A stretch of DNA of 64,000 bases, taken from NCBI RefSeq assembly GCF_001500025.1, contig NZ_LQIW01000011.1, positions 1 to 64,000 on the forward strand. The letters are read 5' to 3'. Numbering within the stretch: the stretch's first letter is position 1; each line of letters opens with the position of its first letter. The notes under the pieces are model-generated. The model had not been told where the DNA came from. It made no database searches and saw nothing but the letters and a program-made list of their open reading frames with translations. The stretch is from Mycobacterium sp. IS-1590. Lineage in GTDB: Bacteria; Actinomycetota; Actinomycetes; Mycobacteriales; Mycobacteriaceae. Positions 49,429 to 58,533 of the stretch are shown one piece after another. The translations under genes and the position numbers were made by a program.

Positions 49429-50817
49429 CTAGCCGGTGAAGCCCTCTCCCTTGGTCGATCGGTCGTGGTGGGTGTACGTCAGCGGAATCTGCCGGCCCTT
49501 GGCGATTTTGTTCAGCATCGCGATCCGCTCCCGCGCGGCCGCCCCGGTCTTTTTTCTCTGCTCGCGGAAGGGGTTGGACCACGGCAGCTTGTCGGCCACC
49601 ATCGCGATGCCGACGTTGAGCCTGGCGACCTTCTTGAAGATCCGGATCCGACGTTCGTAGTTGTAGCCAAGCGGCTCGAAGAAGCTGCCGGCCACCATCG
49701 CCTCGATCTGCTGGTACCCGAACACCGCGCCCGCCGGGACAAGGGCGAGGGTTGCGGTGAGCTGGTTGGCGTGCCGGGCCACCAATTTCTTGACGACGCC
49801 GGGAAGCGTTTCGGTCAGCGTCGTCAGGTGCGCGGGCCCCGCGATCGCATCGACGAGTTCGGCTCGCCACGGCGACGGGTTGCCGCCCCTGGCCAGGACG
49901 TAGTTCAGCGACTTGATCAACTCCAGGCCGGTCGGGGAATACAGCCGCTCCGGCGCACCCCACAGCCGCCCCGAGTACGACGAGTACTCGGCGAGGTCCT
50001 CGAGCTGCTGCCTGGTCAGCTTCCGTCCGAACGCGTGGTCGACGAGCCGTCCGAGCAGCATTCCGCTGCCGAACCCGAGCAGCGACGTCACCGGAATGGG
50101 CTCGCCGAACTTGAGGTAGACGTCGTCCCCCCATTTCCGGCGCAAACCACGACTGGCCAGCCCGTGCATCAACCGCACCCGCACCACATCCTGGAACGCC
50201 TCCGAGTGCCGGTCGAAGATGTCGGGCAGCGTGAACTCCGCGAACACCCGTGCGGTCTCGATGAAGCGCCGCGGTCCGTCATCGGCGAAACGACCGGTGG
50301 CGCCGGTGGATGCGGAGATGTCTCCGGTCATCGCGGTCTCATAGAACGCCCACCCCTGGATGATCATGGTGGCGGCCCGGGTGGCCGACATCGCCAGCAT
50401 GCGGCCGCGTTCCGCGGCCTCGAGGTCGAACTGGCTCGGAAGCTGGTCCAGGTGCTCGAAGAATTCGACGAACTCCCGGGGCGGATCCTCGAGCGTGTCG
50501 ATGCCCTGGGTCAGCGCCTGTTCATACAGTGCGCGGCCCTTCTCGTAGCCGAGGCGCTCGAACGCGTCGACCACGCCCACGATGTATTCGTCGCCCTGCC
50601 AGAAGTAGTCGTCGCGTAGCCGCGTGAGTTCGTTGGGTTGGACCTCTTTGTCGATGTCGATCCACTCGCCGAACATGAACTCGCGCATCTGCCGCCACTG
50701 GTCCGCGAAGTGGTCGCGGCCCGGGGGGATGGGCCGCAGCGGCCGATCGGGATGATCCCGCCGGTTGAACTCGACGTCTTCGAGCAGGATTTCTTGCCGC
50801 TCGCCAGTGACAGTCAT
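49429..50817 (-). CDS. MpaB-type oxygenase (DUF2236 family)
   Basis: A 462-residue protein of the family named after rubber oxygenase Lcp and mycophenolic-acid MpaB. Recognisable: EFMFGEWIDIDKEVQ near the start, SATRAATMIIQGWAFYETAMTGDI mid-protein, RVRLMHGLASRGLRRKWG (conserved Arg/His probably near heme) and YLKFGEPIPVTSLLGFGSG. Members are heme-dependent oxygenases or of unknown function. It may be soluble or membrane-associated; no signal is seen. It lies 38 bases upstream of the ArsR promoter -10 region but on the same strand side, likely independent. Substrate unknown. Confidence 0.82.
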   Translation of the reverse strand: MTVTGERQEILLEDVEFNRRDHPDRPLRPIPPGRDHFADQWRQMREFMFGEWIDIDKEVQPNELTRLRDDYFWQGDEYIVGVVDAFERLGYEKGRALYEQALTQGIDTLEDPPREFVEFFEHLDQLPSQFDLEAAERGRMLAMSATRAATMIIQGWAFYETAMTGDISASTGATGRFADDGPRRFIETARVFAEFTLPDIFDRHSEAFQDVVRVRLMHGLASRGLRRKWGDDVYLKFGEPIPVTSLLGFGSGMLLGRLVDHAFGRKLTRQQLEDLAEYSSYSGRLWGAPERLYSPTGLELIKSLNYVLARGGNPSPWRAELVDAIAGPAHLTTLTETLPGVVKKLVARHANQLTATLALVPAGAVFGYQQIEAMVAGSFFEPLGYNYERRIRIFKKVARLNVGIAMVADKLPWSNPFREQRKKTGAAARERIAMLNKIAKGRQIPLTYTHHDRSTKGEGFTG

Positions 50818-50904
50818 GTAGGCGGATCCAATCTGCTAGATACAGGACACTGATTTTGACGTTATCGCACGGTCCTACGGATGTGAATGCCGATTCCGCG
50901 CTCG

Positions 50905-52203
50905 CTACCCCGCTATCGACTCGTAGGTGTCGAGCATTGCCATGTCGGCCGCTGCACGTCCGGCGCCCCAGCCGGCACCGTTGGACGCTGAGACCGCGCG
51001 AGGCACCGTCGACGGAAACAGTTGATGAGCGAGTTCTTCGGCCGCTCGACTGTTGGCCGCCAGCACAGGAAGCAGGCGAGCGTCGCGCTTGACTTCCTCG
51101 GTGACCGATGCGCTCGCGCTGTCGAGTCGCTCGCCGATGCGCTGTGCGTACGCGAGGAGAAAAGACTGGCGAAATGTCCTGGAGCGCGCTTGCGCGGTTC
51201 CGCTGCGGCCAGCGCTCAGCATGGCTCGGTTGGCTTGCACGAGCAGCGACGTGGTGAGCAACTCAACCAGATCGAGATCGGTTTCGCAGCCGACGATCGT
51301 CGCGAACCCGAGTCGCTCGGCCCACACTGCACGGCACTGGTTGGACTGACTGACCACTTGCACCAGCGTCGCCTTGGCCGCGGCGTACGGGTTCTCGATC
51401 CAGATGCGGCGCGCGATCGCGGCGGGCTCACGGCCTCGATCGTGGCGGGCCAGCGCTTCGTTCAGCGAATACCTGCGCATCAGATCTTGGGCCTTGGCCG
51501 AAAGAGCCTCCGCCTCGTCCGGGTACTCGGTGGCTTCGGCTTTTGCCAGCAGAGCGCGCACCTTGCCGAGCGCCTTTTCGTCAGTGACGGTCACCGCCGT
51601 TGCCGTAGGCCGATACTCGCCGGGAAGCGGCACGATCGTTTCCAGCGCCGGGAGGCGGCCGAGAAGGTTCAGGAGTTTGAGGACCGCGGCCAGACCGTCG
51701 CGCTGGTCGACGGCATTCGACGCTGCCCACCGCCACATCTGGGGTGGCTGGCTACTCGATCCGACGGTGGCCGAGAGCGTGGCGATATCGGCGCGCCAGT
51801 CCGGGTGCAAAGTCGCGGCCGCGTATCGCCGACACTCATTGACGATCGCCTCGTCGAGGTAACGGATCTCGGCCGGCTTCAGCTTGCGGCGCCCGATTTC
51901 GTGCAGATCGGACGGTTGCCAACCGTGCTTCCATGCCGCGCTGATGGCCTCGTTCATGGCGAGGTCAGCGGCAACGTCGAGCTCGTGCGCGAAGTCCCGG
52001 AACTCGCGCAGCAGTTCGGTGGCACGACGCGGCAGATGCTCGGGTGGGCCCGAGGCGGCCGTGCTCAATGCCACGACAAGGTGTTCGAGGAGGAGGGCGC
52101 GGTCCGGTCCCGGATCGAATGACCCGACGCGCTCCTGTTTGGGCGTCGCCCGGCGGCGGTTCCTCTGTTTGGCTGCCCGCTTCTCGCGGTTGCGTCTCCC
52201 CAT
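50905..52203 (-). CDS. DUF2786 domain protein
   Basis: A 432-residue cytoplasmic protein. The very basic N-terminus (MGRRNREKRAAKQRNRRRATPKQ) suggests nucleic-acid contact. DUF2786 is around residues 205-245: KVRALLAKAEATEYPDEAEALSAKAQDLMRRYSLNEAL. The rest is alpha-helical. ATG 52203 has GGAAG about ten bases upstream; GTG 52233 would add MSDPFGRLRR. Function of DUF2786 proteins is unknown. It is divergent from the topoisomerase operon across about 180 bases. Confidence 0.8.
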   Translation of the reverse strand: MGRRNREKRAAKQRNRRRATPKQERVGSFDPGPDRALLLEHLVVALSTAASGPPEHLPRRATELLREFRDFAHELDVAADLAMNEAISAAWKHGWQPSDLHEIGRRKLKPAEIRYLDEAIVNECRRYAAATLHPDWRADIATLSATVGSSSQPPQMWRWAASNAVDQRDGLAAVLKLLNLLGRLPALETIVPLPGEYRPTATAVTVTDEKALGKVRALLAKAEATEYPDEAEALSAKAQDLMRRYSLNEALARHDRGREPAAIARRIWIENPYAAAKATLVQVVSQSNQCRAVWAERLGFATIVGCETDLDLVELLTTSLLVQANRAMLSAGRSGTAQARSRTFRQSFLLAYAQRIGERLDSASASVTEEVKRDARLLPVLAANSRAAEELAHQLFPSTVPRAVSASNGAGWGAGRAAADMAMLDTYESIAG

Positions 52204-52339
52204 GCGCCGAAGTCTTCCGAAGGGGTCCGACACGCTGCGGCAGCCGCGCCGATTCGTTCGAGGCAGTCTTCACCTGGCTGTGTCGACACCGTTATCACCG
52301 CAGGCACCCAGGTTCCGCGGAGATGTCGATCCCCGCGTC

Positions 52340-52345
52340 TACGAT
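52340..52345 (+). promoter_or_regulatory. Candidate -10 box of the topoN-topoM operon
   Basis: TACGAT fits TANNNT and lies 41 bases before the GTG start. AAAGGA at 52375-52380 is a good Shine-Dalgarno for that start. No clear -35 is seen. Confidence 0.3.
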
Positions 52346-52386
52346 TCCTGCGGCCCCCAAATCCGCATCGACACAAAGGACCCGCA

Positions 52387-54420
52387 GTGAGTTACACCGC
52401 CGCCGACATCACCGAACTCGATGATGTCCAGCACACGCGCCTGCGGCCGGCGGTGAACCTGGGGCTCGATGTGCTCAACACCGCGTTGCGTGAGTTGATC
52501 GACAACGCCATCGAGGAAGTGGCCGATCCCGGCAACGGTGGCTCGACGGTGACGATCACCCTGCACGCCGACGGCTCCGTCAGCGTCGCCGACGACGGTC
52601 GCGGCCTGCCCGTCGACACCGATCCGGCGACAGGAAAGAACGGCATCGTCAAGACGCTCGGCACCGCGCGGGCCGGCGGGAAGTTCGACGCCCATACCGA
52701 TGCCGCGAGCACCGGTGCCGGTCTCAACGGAATCGGGGCCGCCGCAGCGGTATTCATCTCCGCTCGCACCGACGTGACGGTGCATCGTGCCGGCAAGACC
52801 TACCTGCAGAGCTTCGGACGCGGCTATCCGGGAACCTTCGAGGGCAAGGAGTTCGATCCCGACGCCCCGTTCACCCGAGCCGACACCCAGAAACTGCGCG
52901 GCGCCGGCAATCGCAAGCCCGCCATGCAGGGCACCACCGTCCGCATCCTGTTCGACCCCGCGGTGGTGCCGGACACCAGCGTCGACATCGGTGAAGTGCT
53001 GCTGCGGGCGCATGCCGCGGCCCGGATGTCCCCCGGTGTTCACCTGGTCGTGGTCGACGAGGGCTGGCCCGGTGCGGAGGTGCCGCCCGCGTTGCTCGAC
53101 CCGTTCAGCGGCCCATGGGGCACCGACACGCTGCTGGACCTCATGTGCACCGCCGCCGGCACTCCCGCGCCCGACGTCCGCGCCGCCGTCGAGGGCCGCG
53201 GTGAGTACACCACCGGCCGCGGCCCGACGCCGTTCCGCTGGTCGCTGACCGCAGGGCCGGCCGAACCGGCGACGGTGGCCGCGTTCTGCAACACGGTGCG
53301 AACCCCCGGCGGCGGATCGCATCTGACGGCCGCGATGAAGGGGCTGTCCGAGGCGCTGGCCGACCGCGCGTCGCGGATGCGCGATCTGGGCCTGGCCAAG
53401 GGTGAAGAAGGCCCGGAGCCACAGGATTTCGCCGCTGTCACCGCTCTCGCCGTGGACACCCGCGCACCTGATGTCGCCTGGGACTCGCAAGCCAAGACCG
53501 CGGTGTCATCGCGGTCGCTGAACGTGGCCATGGCCCCGGATGTCGCGCGCAGCGTCACCGTGTGGGCGGCCAACCCGGCCAACGGCGATGCGGTGACCCT
53601 GTGGACCAAGCTGGCGCTGGAGTCCGCGCGGGCACGACGCAGCGCGGAAGGGGCGAAGGCTCGGTCGCGCGCGGCTTCGAAGGCCAAGGGGTTGGGCACC
53701 AACCTGTCTCTGCCGCCCAAGCTGCTTCCCAGCCGGGAGACCGGTCGCGGATCGGGCGCCGAGTTGTTCCTGTGCGAGGGCGATTCGGCGCTGGGCACCA
53801 TCAAGGCCGCGCGCGACGCCACCTTCCAGGCGGCCTTCCCGCTGAAAGGCAAGCCGCCCAACGTGTATGGGTTCGCGCTGAGCAAGGCGCGGTCCAAGGA
53901 CGAGTTCGACTCCATCGAGCGCATCCTGGGCTGCGGTGTGCGCGACAACTGCGATCCCGAACTGTGCCGATATGACCGGATCCTGTTCGCCTCCGACGCC
54001 GATCCCGACGGCGGCAACATCAACTCCAGCCTGATCTCGATGTTCCTCGACTTCTACCGTCCACTCGTCGAGGCCGGGATGGTCTATGTGACCCTGCCGC
54101 CGTTGTTCGTCGTCAAGACCGCCAGCGAGCGGATCTACTGTCAGGACGAGTCCGAGCGCGACGCGGCGGTGGCCAAGATGAAGGCCACCTCGAAGGGCAG
54201 GGTCGAGGTGCAGCGCAACAAGGGTCTCGGCGAGATGGACGCCGACGACTTCTGGAACACCGTGCTCGACCCCCAGCGGCGCACCGTGATTCGCGTTCTG
54301 CCCGACGACGGGGAGAAGAAGTTGCACCACACGCTGTTCGGCGGGCCACCCGAGGGCCGGCGCACGTGGATGGCAGAGATTGCCGCCCGCGTCGACACCA
54401 ATTCCCTCGATCTGGACTAG
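52387..54420 (+). CDS. topoN: TopoN-like GyrB/ParE homologue of an atypical type II topoisomerase
   Basis: A 677-residue ATPase/TOPRIM subunit. GHKL ATPase: ELIDNAIEEV with Glu36 and Asn40, DDGRGLP with Asp70, and the lid GAGLNGIGAAAAVFIS. TOPRIM: LFLCEGDSALG with Glu464, and FASDADPDGGN with Asp537, Asp539 and Asp541. NKGLGEMDADDFW is the conserved GyrB C-terminal motif. The usual YIGS lid near the N-terminus is not conserved. It partners with the adjacent GyrA-like protein. I match the pair to TopoNM of M. smegmatis, reported as an atypical type II topoisomerase able to introduce positive supercoils; the symbol rests on that recollection. Confidence 0.87.
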   Translation: MSYTAADITELDDVQHTRLRPAVNLGLDVLNTALRELIDNAIEEVADPGNGGSTVTITLHADGSVSVADDGRGLPVDTDPATGKNGIVKTLGTARAGGKFDAHTDAASTGAGLNGIGAAAAVFISARTDVTVHRAGKTYLQSFGRGYPGTFEGKEFDPDAPFTRADTQKLRGAGNRKPAMQGTTVRILFDPAVVPDTSVDIGEVLLRAHAAARMSPGVHLVVVDEGWPGAEVPPALLDPFSGPWGTDTLLDLMCTAAGTPAPDVRAAVEGRGEYTTGRGPTPFRWSLTAGPAEPATVAAFCNTVRTPGGGSHLTAAMKGLSEALADRASRMRDLGLAKGEEGPEPQDFAAVTALAVDTRAPDVAWDSQAKTAVSSRSLNVAMAPDVARSVTVWAANPANGDAVTLWTKLALESARARRSAEGAKARSRAASKAKGLGTNLSLPPKLLPSRETGRGSGAELFLCEGDSALGTIKAARDATFQAAFPLKGKPPNVYGFALSKARSKDEFDSIERILGCGVRDNCDPELCRYDRILFASDADPDGGNINSSLISMFLDFYRPLVEAGMVYVTLPPLFVVKTASERIYCQDESERDAAVAKMKATSKGRVEVQRNKGLGEMDADDFWNTVLDPQRRTVIRVLPDDGEKKLHHTLFGGPPEGRRTWMAEIAARVDTNSLDLD

Positions 54421-54429
54421 GAGAACCAC

Positions 54430-56568
54430 GTGACCGCCACCCTGGACGTTCCAGAACAGAATCCGGACCTGGTCCTCGACCAGAGCGCCGACGACTACTG
54501 GAACCGCTACCAGCTGACCTTCGCGCTCTACAGCGTCAGCGACCGCGCGATCCCGTCGGCTTATGACGGGCTCAAACCCGGTCAGCGCCGGTTGCTCTAC
54601 CAGATGCACGATTCGAAGCTGACGCCCGGCAACAAGCCGCAGAAGTCCTCGAAGGTCTGCTCGGCGGTCACGGGCAACCTGCACCCCCACGGCGGCACCT
54701 CGATGTACGGTGCGGCAGCCCTGATGGCCGCGGAGTTCCAGCGCGTGAAAGTCATTGACGGACAAGGCGCGTTCCCTCGTATCCAGGGCGACATCCCCGC
54801 CGCCGACCGCTACACCGAGATGCGGTTGTCGGCACCCGGCGCCGCGCTCACCGCCGAGCTCGACAGCCATGCGGTCCCGATGGTCTCGACGTTCGACGGC
54901 GAATGGGTCGAGCCGACGGTGCTGCCCGCCCAGTGGCCGGTGTTGTTGTGCAACGGTGCCGTCGGCATCGCCGAGGGGTGGGCCACCAAGGTGCCCGCCC
55001 ACAATCCACGCGAGATCATGGCCGCCTGCCGGGCACTGCTGAAAACGCCGAACATGACCGACGACCGCTTGGTCAAGTTGATCCCCGGCCCGGACTGGGG
55101 TTGCGGAGCCACGGTGGTCGGTACCGCCGGCCTGCGGGAGTACATCACCACCGGGCGGGGCCAGTTCACCGTGCGCGGCACGCTGTCGGTGGACGGGAAG
55201 AACGTCGTCATCACCGAGCTTCCGCCGGGCGTCGCGAGCAACACGGTCCAGGAACGGATTCGGGCCCTGGTCGAGTCCGGCGAGCTCCCCGGTGTGGCGG
55301 ACATGTCCGATCTGACCGACCGCCGCAACGGGCTGCGGATCGTCGTCACCGCCAAGCGCGGCCACAGCGCCGAGCAGATCCGCGATCAGCTGTTGGCGCT
55401 GACCCCCTTGGAGGGAACGTTCGCCGCTAGTCTCGTCGCCCTCGACGAAAACCGGGTGCCGCGGTGGTGGTCGGTGCGCGAACTGATCAAAGCGTTTCTG
55501 TCGCTGCGTGATTCGGTGGTGCTGCATCGCAGCGAGTACCGGCTGGAGAAGGTCACGGCGCGACGTCATCTGGTGGCCGGGCTGATGACCATCCACCTCG
55601 ACATCGACGCCGCGGTGGCGGTGATCCGCGGTTCCGACACCGTCGACGAGGCCCGCCAGGGTCTGCAGGACCGGTTCAAGATCGACGCCGTTCAGGCCGA
55701 CTACGTGTTGGCGTTGCAACTGCGCCGACTGACCAAGCTCGACGTCATCGAGTTGCAGGCCGAGGCAGAGCGACTGGACGCGGAGTTCGCCCAACTCACC
55801 GAGCTGGTGTCGGATCCCGAGGCGCGCAAGGCGGTGATCGACAAGGAACTGGTGGAGACGGCAAAACTGTTCAAGGGGCCGGAATTCGACCGTCGGACCG
55901 TGCTCGACTTCGACGCTACGCCGGTCACGTCGGGCGGAGGCGACGACGGGCCTCGCGAGCGCAAGGTCAACGCGGCCTGGCGGCTCGATGACCGCGGCGT
56001 GTTCTCCGATCGCCACGGCGAGTTGCTCACCTCTGGGTTGGGGTGGGCGGTGTGGACCGACGGCAGGGTGAAGTTCACCGCCGGTGGAGGGCTGCCGTAC
56101 AAGGTTCGCGAGATTCCCGTCGCGCCGGACATCACCGGCCTCGTGTGCTCGGGTGTGCTACCCGAGGGGTACCACCTGGCGTTGGTGACCCGACGCGGCA
56201 AGGTTCTGCGCATCGACCCGGCGGCGGTGAATCCGCAGGGTGTGGCCGGCAACGGCGTGGCCGGGGTGAAGTTGGCGGGCGACGGCGACGAGGTCATTGC
56301 CGCGCTGCCCGTCTCGTGCGCCAACGGCGAGGCGATCCTGTCGCTGGCGGAAAAGAGTTGGAAGGTCACCGAAGTCGCCGACATCCCGGTGAAGGGCCGC
56401 GGGGGCGCCGGCGTCGGGTTCCATCCCTTCGTCAAGGGTGAGAGCGCGCTGCTTGCGGCGTCGATCTCGGCGACGGGGTTCGTGCGGGGGAAGAGGTCGG
56501 TCCGCGCCGAGAACCGGGCCAAGGCGTCGATCAAGGGCTCGGGCCTGGATGTGACGGCGGCCGGATAG
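54430..56568 (+). CDS. topoM: TopoM-like GyrA/ParC homologue
   Basis: A 712-residue DNA cleavage subunit. Winged helix: DGLKPGQRRLLYQM, then NLHPHGGTSMYG at 83-94, and catalytic Tyr128 in AADRYTEMRLS. Numbering coincides with M. tuberculosis GyrA here, but residues 89, 90 and 94 are Gly, Thr and Gly rather than Asp, Ala and Asp. The coiled-coil gate is about 370-490. The C-terminal part is short, beta-rich (VTRRGKVLRIDPAAVNPQG) and lacks a canonical GyrA box (QRGGKG), arguing against gyrase-type negative supercoiling. GTG 54430 follows AGGAG, nine bases after the topoN stop. It acts as a heterotetramer with the preceding protein. Confidence 0.87.
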   Translation: MTATLDVPEQNPDLVLDQSADDYWNRYQLTFALYSVSDRAIPSAYDGLKPGQRRLLYQMHDSKLTPGNKPQKSSKVCSAVTGNLHPHGGTSMYGAAALMAAEFQRVKVIDGQGAFPRIQGDIPAADRYTEMRLSAPGAALTAELDSHAVPMVSTFDGEWVEPTVLPAQWPVLLCNGAVGIAEGWATKVPAHNPREIMAACRALLKTPNMTDDRLVKLIPGPDWGCGATVVGTAGLREYITTGRGQFTVRGTLSVDGKNVVITELPPGVASNTVQERIRALVESGELPGVADMSDLTDRRNGLRIVVTAKRGHSAEQIRDQLLALTPLEGTFAASLVALDENRVPRWWSVRELIKAFLSLRDSVVLHRSEYRLEKVTARRHLVAGLMTIHLDIDAAVAVIRGSDTVDEARQGLQDRFKIDAVQADYVLALQLRRLTKLDVIELQAEAERLDAEFAQLTELVSDPEARKAVIDKELVETAKLFKGPEFDRRTVLDFDATPVTSGGGDDGPRERKVNAAWRLDDRGVFSDRHGELLTSGLGWAVWTDGRVKFTAGGGLPYKVREIPVAPDITGLVCSGVLPEGYHLALVTRRGKVLRIDPAAVNPQGVAGNGVAGVKLAGDGDEVIAALPVSCANGEAILSLAEKSWKVTEVADIPVKGRGGAGVGFHPFVKGESALLAASISATGFVRGKRSVRAENRAKASIKGSGLDVTAAG

Positions 56569-56586
56569 CCGAAGTTCACTTCGGCT
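56567..56586. terminator. Hairpin terminator after topoM
   Basis: AGCCGAAG-TTCA-CTTCGGCT is a perfect 8-base stem with a 4-base loop beginning inside the topoM stop codon. It lies between topoM and the convergent TetR gene and could serve both. No U-tract follows. Confidence 0.6.
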
Positions 56587-56603
56587 TACGGTTGACCGGA
56601 TCC

Positions 56604-57215
56604 CTACCGCGCTGCCGTAGCTCGACACACCAACGTCACCAGGGAATCGATCTCGTCGGGTGTCATCGCTCGTCCTTCGAAGAGGGAGACCGACACCGCG
56701 GGTGCCAGCATCATGCGCAGCACGACCGCCGAATCCACGTCAGTGCTCACCTCGCCGCGATCAATACCTCGCTCGACCATCCCGAACCATTGCGAGAGGT
56801 CGTTTCGAAACCAGCCCATTATGGAGTCGTTCAACGACGGGTACCGCCCCGAGATCATCGTGGCCATGATTGCCCGCTCCACGGGATCGGCTGCGAGCGA
56901 GGCCAACTCGGTGATCAGGGTCCGGACATCGCTCTCCCAGGCGCCGGTGTCCGGGGTGTCGGTGCGATGACGCGCGTGAAACACGAGAGCTTCGTCCAGC
57001 AGTGCCGCCGAGGTGGGCCACCAGCGATAGATCGTGCCCCTGTTCACCCCCGACCGTGCCGCCACCTCCGCGATCGGAAGCTCCACCTTGCCTTCGGTCA
57101 ACAACTCCAGACATACGCGCATCACCGATTCACGCACACGCTCGCTGCGTCCGCCAGGGCGAACGCGTTGTCTGACTGCATGATTCGCAGCACTGCGGTG
57201 CGTTGACGAGCTCAC
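56604..57215 (-). CDS. TetR family regulator divergent from an LLM gene
   Basis: A 203-residue TetR protein: RVRESVMRVCLELLTEGKVELPIAEVAARSGVNRGTIYRWWPTSAALLDEAL is the DNA-binding domain, with a basic N-terminal tail (SSSTHRSAANHAVRQRVRPGGR) typical of TetR_C-containing actinobacterial regulators. The start is uncertain: GTG 57215 (AAGGGA upstream) is preferred; the frame continues to 57344 but the extra residues look random. It is divergent from the LLM gene and convergent with topoM. Confidence 0.82.
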   Translation of the reverse strand: MSSSTHRSAANHAVRQRVRPGGRSERVRESVMRVCLELLTEGKVELPIAEVAARSGVNRGTIYRWWPTSAALLDEALVFHARHRTDTPDTGAWESDVRTLITELASLAADPVERAIMATMISGRYPSLNDSIMGWFRNDLSQWFGMVERGIDRGEVSTDVDSAVVLRMMLAPAVSVSLFEGRAMTPDEIDSLVTLVCRATAAR

Positions 57216-57353
57216 GGTCCGTGGTCCCTTGCAGCTGGACCGACGCTGGCGTTGCGCGCTGTCGGTTTCATCGGTTCTCCTCGTCGTCGGTGTCCCATTA
57301 GATCGCGCCAGCGCCGGGCGGCCTTTCGATCCCGAGACACGCAAGCTTAATTG

Positions 57354-57364
57354 AACAGACTGTT
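57354..57364. promoter_or_regulatory. Candidate operator between TetR and LLM genes
   Basis: AACAG-A-CTGTT is an inverted repeat with perfect 5-base arms, in the 267-base spacer between divergent TetR and LLM genes. TATTAT (57367-57372) just beside it could be a -10 box for the LLM gene, so binding would interfere with transcription. Short arms keep this tentative. Confidence 0.4.
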
Positions 57365-57482
57365 GCTATTATGCCTGCTGTCGATCGCCGGTTCAGTAAA
57401 GGAATGCTGCATATGTCACGGATAGCGCTGCGCCGCTTAGTAGTCGGATTCCGCTCTGCCCCAAGCCTCCCGAGGAGCCACG

Positions 57483-58403
57483 TTGAGCTCTGATCTCGGG
57501 TTGAAGATCTCCATGGGTCTTCCGACACTGTTCCCGCACGGACGCGAGACGGAGCTTGCGTGGTATCGGAAGATAGACGAGGGCCCGTGGGACGGGCTCG
57601 TCACCTACGAACGAATCGTCTACCCCTACAGCTGGTCAGTCGTCCCGCAGCTTGCCGCCGCGGCTGCGATGACGGAGCGCGTCCGACTCTGGACCGACGT
57701 CGTCGCACTCCCCATGCGCAACCCCGTCCTGTTCGCCAAGGACTTGGCGACGATCGACGTCCTATCGAACGGGCGCTTGACGCTCGGGATCGGCATCGGC
57801 GCCTGGGACGAGGACTACCTCGCAGCCGACAGCCCGCTTGACCGAAAGCGGCAACGAATGGACGAGGCCGTCGCGGCGATGCGCCGCGTGTGGGCCCAGG
57901 AGCCGCCCATCGACGGACACTTTCCTGTAGGGCCCGCGCCCGTCCAGAGCGACGGCATTCCGCTTGTCGCCGGCGTGATCGGCCCGAAGGCACTTGCTCG
58001 AGCGGCACGATGGGCTGCTGGAGTGAGCGACCCGGCCCATTCGCTGCACTTCGACCCCAAGGCGCTGGCGGCTCAGCGCGAGCGTGTCGTCGAGGCGTGG
58101 CGGGCTGCAGGCAGGACGGATCGGCCACACTTCTCCGCGCCGGTTTGGTTCGCGCTCGGCCCTGAGCCGGAGCGTCAACTCCGGGAGCACGTGAAGGACT
58201 TCTGGGAAGAAGAAGTCGGCACCGTCGGAGAAGACGTCTCCTACTTGACCACTCCGGGCACGGGGACGATGAACTGCGGAGCGGCCGGCCTTCTTGCCGC
58301 CGTCAACGGTGCACGAGAGGCGGGACTCGACGAGCTCAGGCTCATCCCGTCGACCACCGACCCCGACGAAATCGACCGCGCACGCGAGGTGCTTGGTATC
58401 TGA
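57483..58403 (+). CDS. LLM class flavin- or F420-dependent oxidoreductase
   Basis: A 306-residue luciferase-like protein: KISMGLPTLFPHGRETELAW at the start, GLVTYERIVYPYSWSVVPQLAAAAAMTERVRLWTDVVALPMRNPVLFAKDLATIDVLSNGRLTLGIGIGAWDEDY as the core. TTG 57483 has GAGGAG ten bases upstream. Probably controlled by the divergent TetR. Its codon and base composition is slightly less GC-biased than its neighbours, which may indicate recent acquisition, but this was judged by eye. Cofactor and substrate unknown. Confidence 0.87.
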   Translation: MSSDLGLKISMGLPTLFPHGRETELAWYRKIDEGPWDGLVTYERIVYPYSWSVVPQLAAAAAMTERVRLWTDVVALPMRNPVLFAKDLATIDVLSNGRLTLGIGIGAWDEDYLAADSPLDRKRQRMDEAVAAMRRVWAQEPPIDGHFPVGPAPVQSDGIPLVAGVIGPKALARAARWAAGVSDPAHSLHFDPKALAAQRERVVEAWRAAGRTDRPHFSAPVWFALGPEPERQLREHVKDFWEEEVGTVGEDVSYLTTPGTGTMNCGAAGLLAAVNGAREAGLDELRLIPSTTDPDEIDRAREVLGI

Positions 58404-58521
58404 TCCGGCGTTCGGTGTCGGTGACGGGGGCGCATCCTGGCGTCGTATCGGCCCGTACCGGTGCCTCATCAAAAATTGATATCGACCCCGCGTGGCTCCC
58501 TAATCACAGGCGTCTCATAGA

Positions 58522-58527
58522 TAACAT
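58522..58527 (+). promoter_or_regulatory. -10-like box for a leaderless DUF1906 start
   Basis: TAACAT fits TANNNT, and six bases separate it from the GTG at 58534, so transcription would begin on the start codon. No Shine-Dalgarno precedes that GTG. Confidence 0.45.
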
Positions 58528-58533
58528 CGCGCG

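Noticed and set aside
53506..56016. An 836-codon open frame antisense to topoN and topoM
   Set aside because: It lies opposite two well-supported genes, and its sequence is His/Gly/Arg-rich without domains. Long antisense frames arise from GC-rich third positions.
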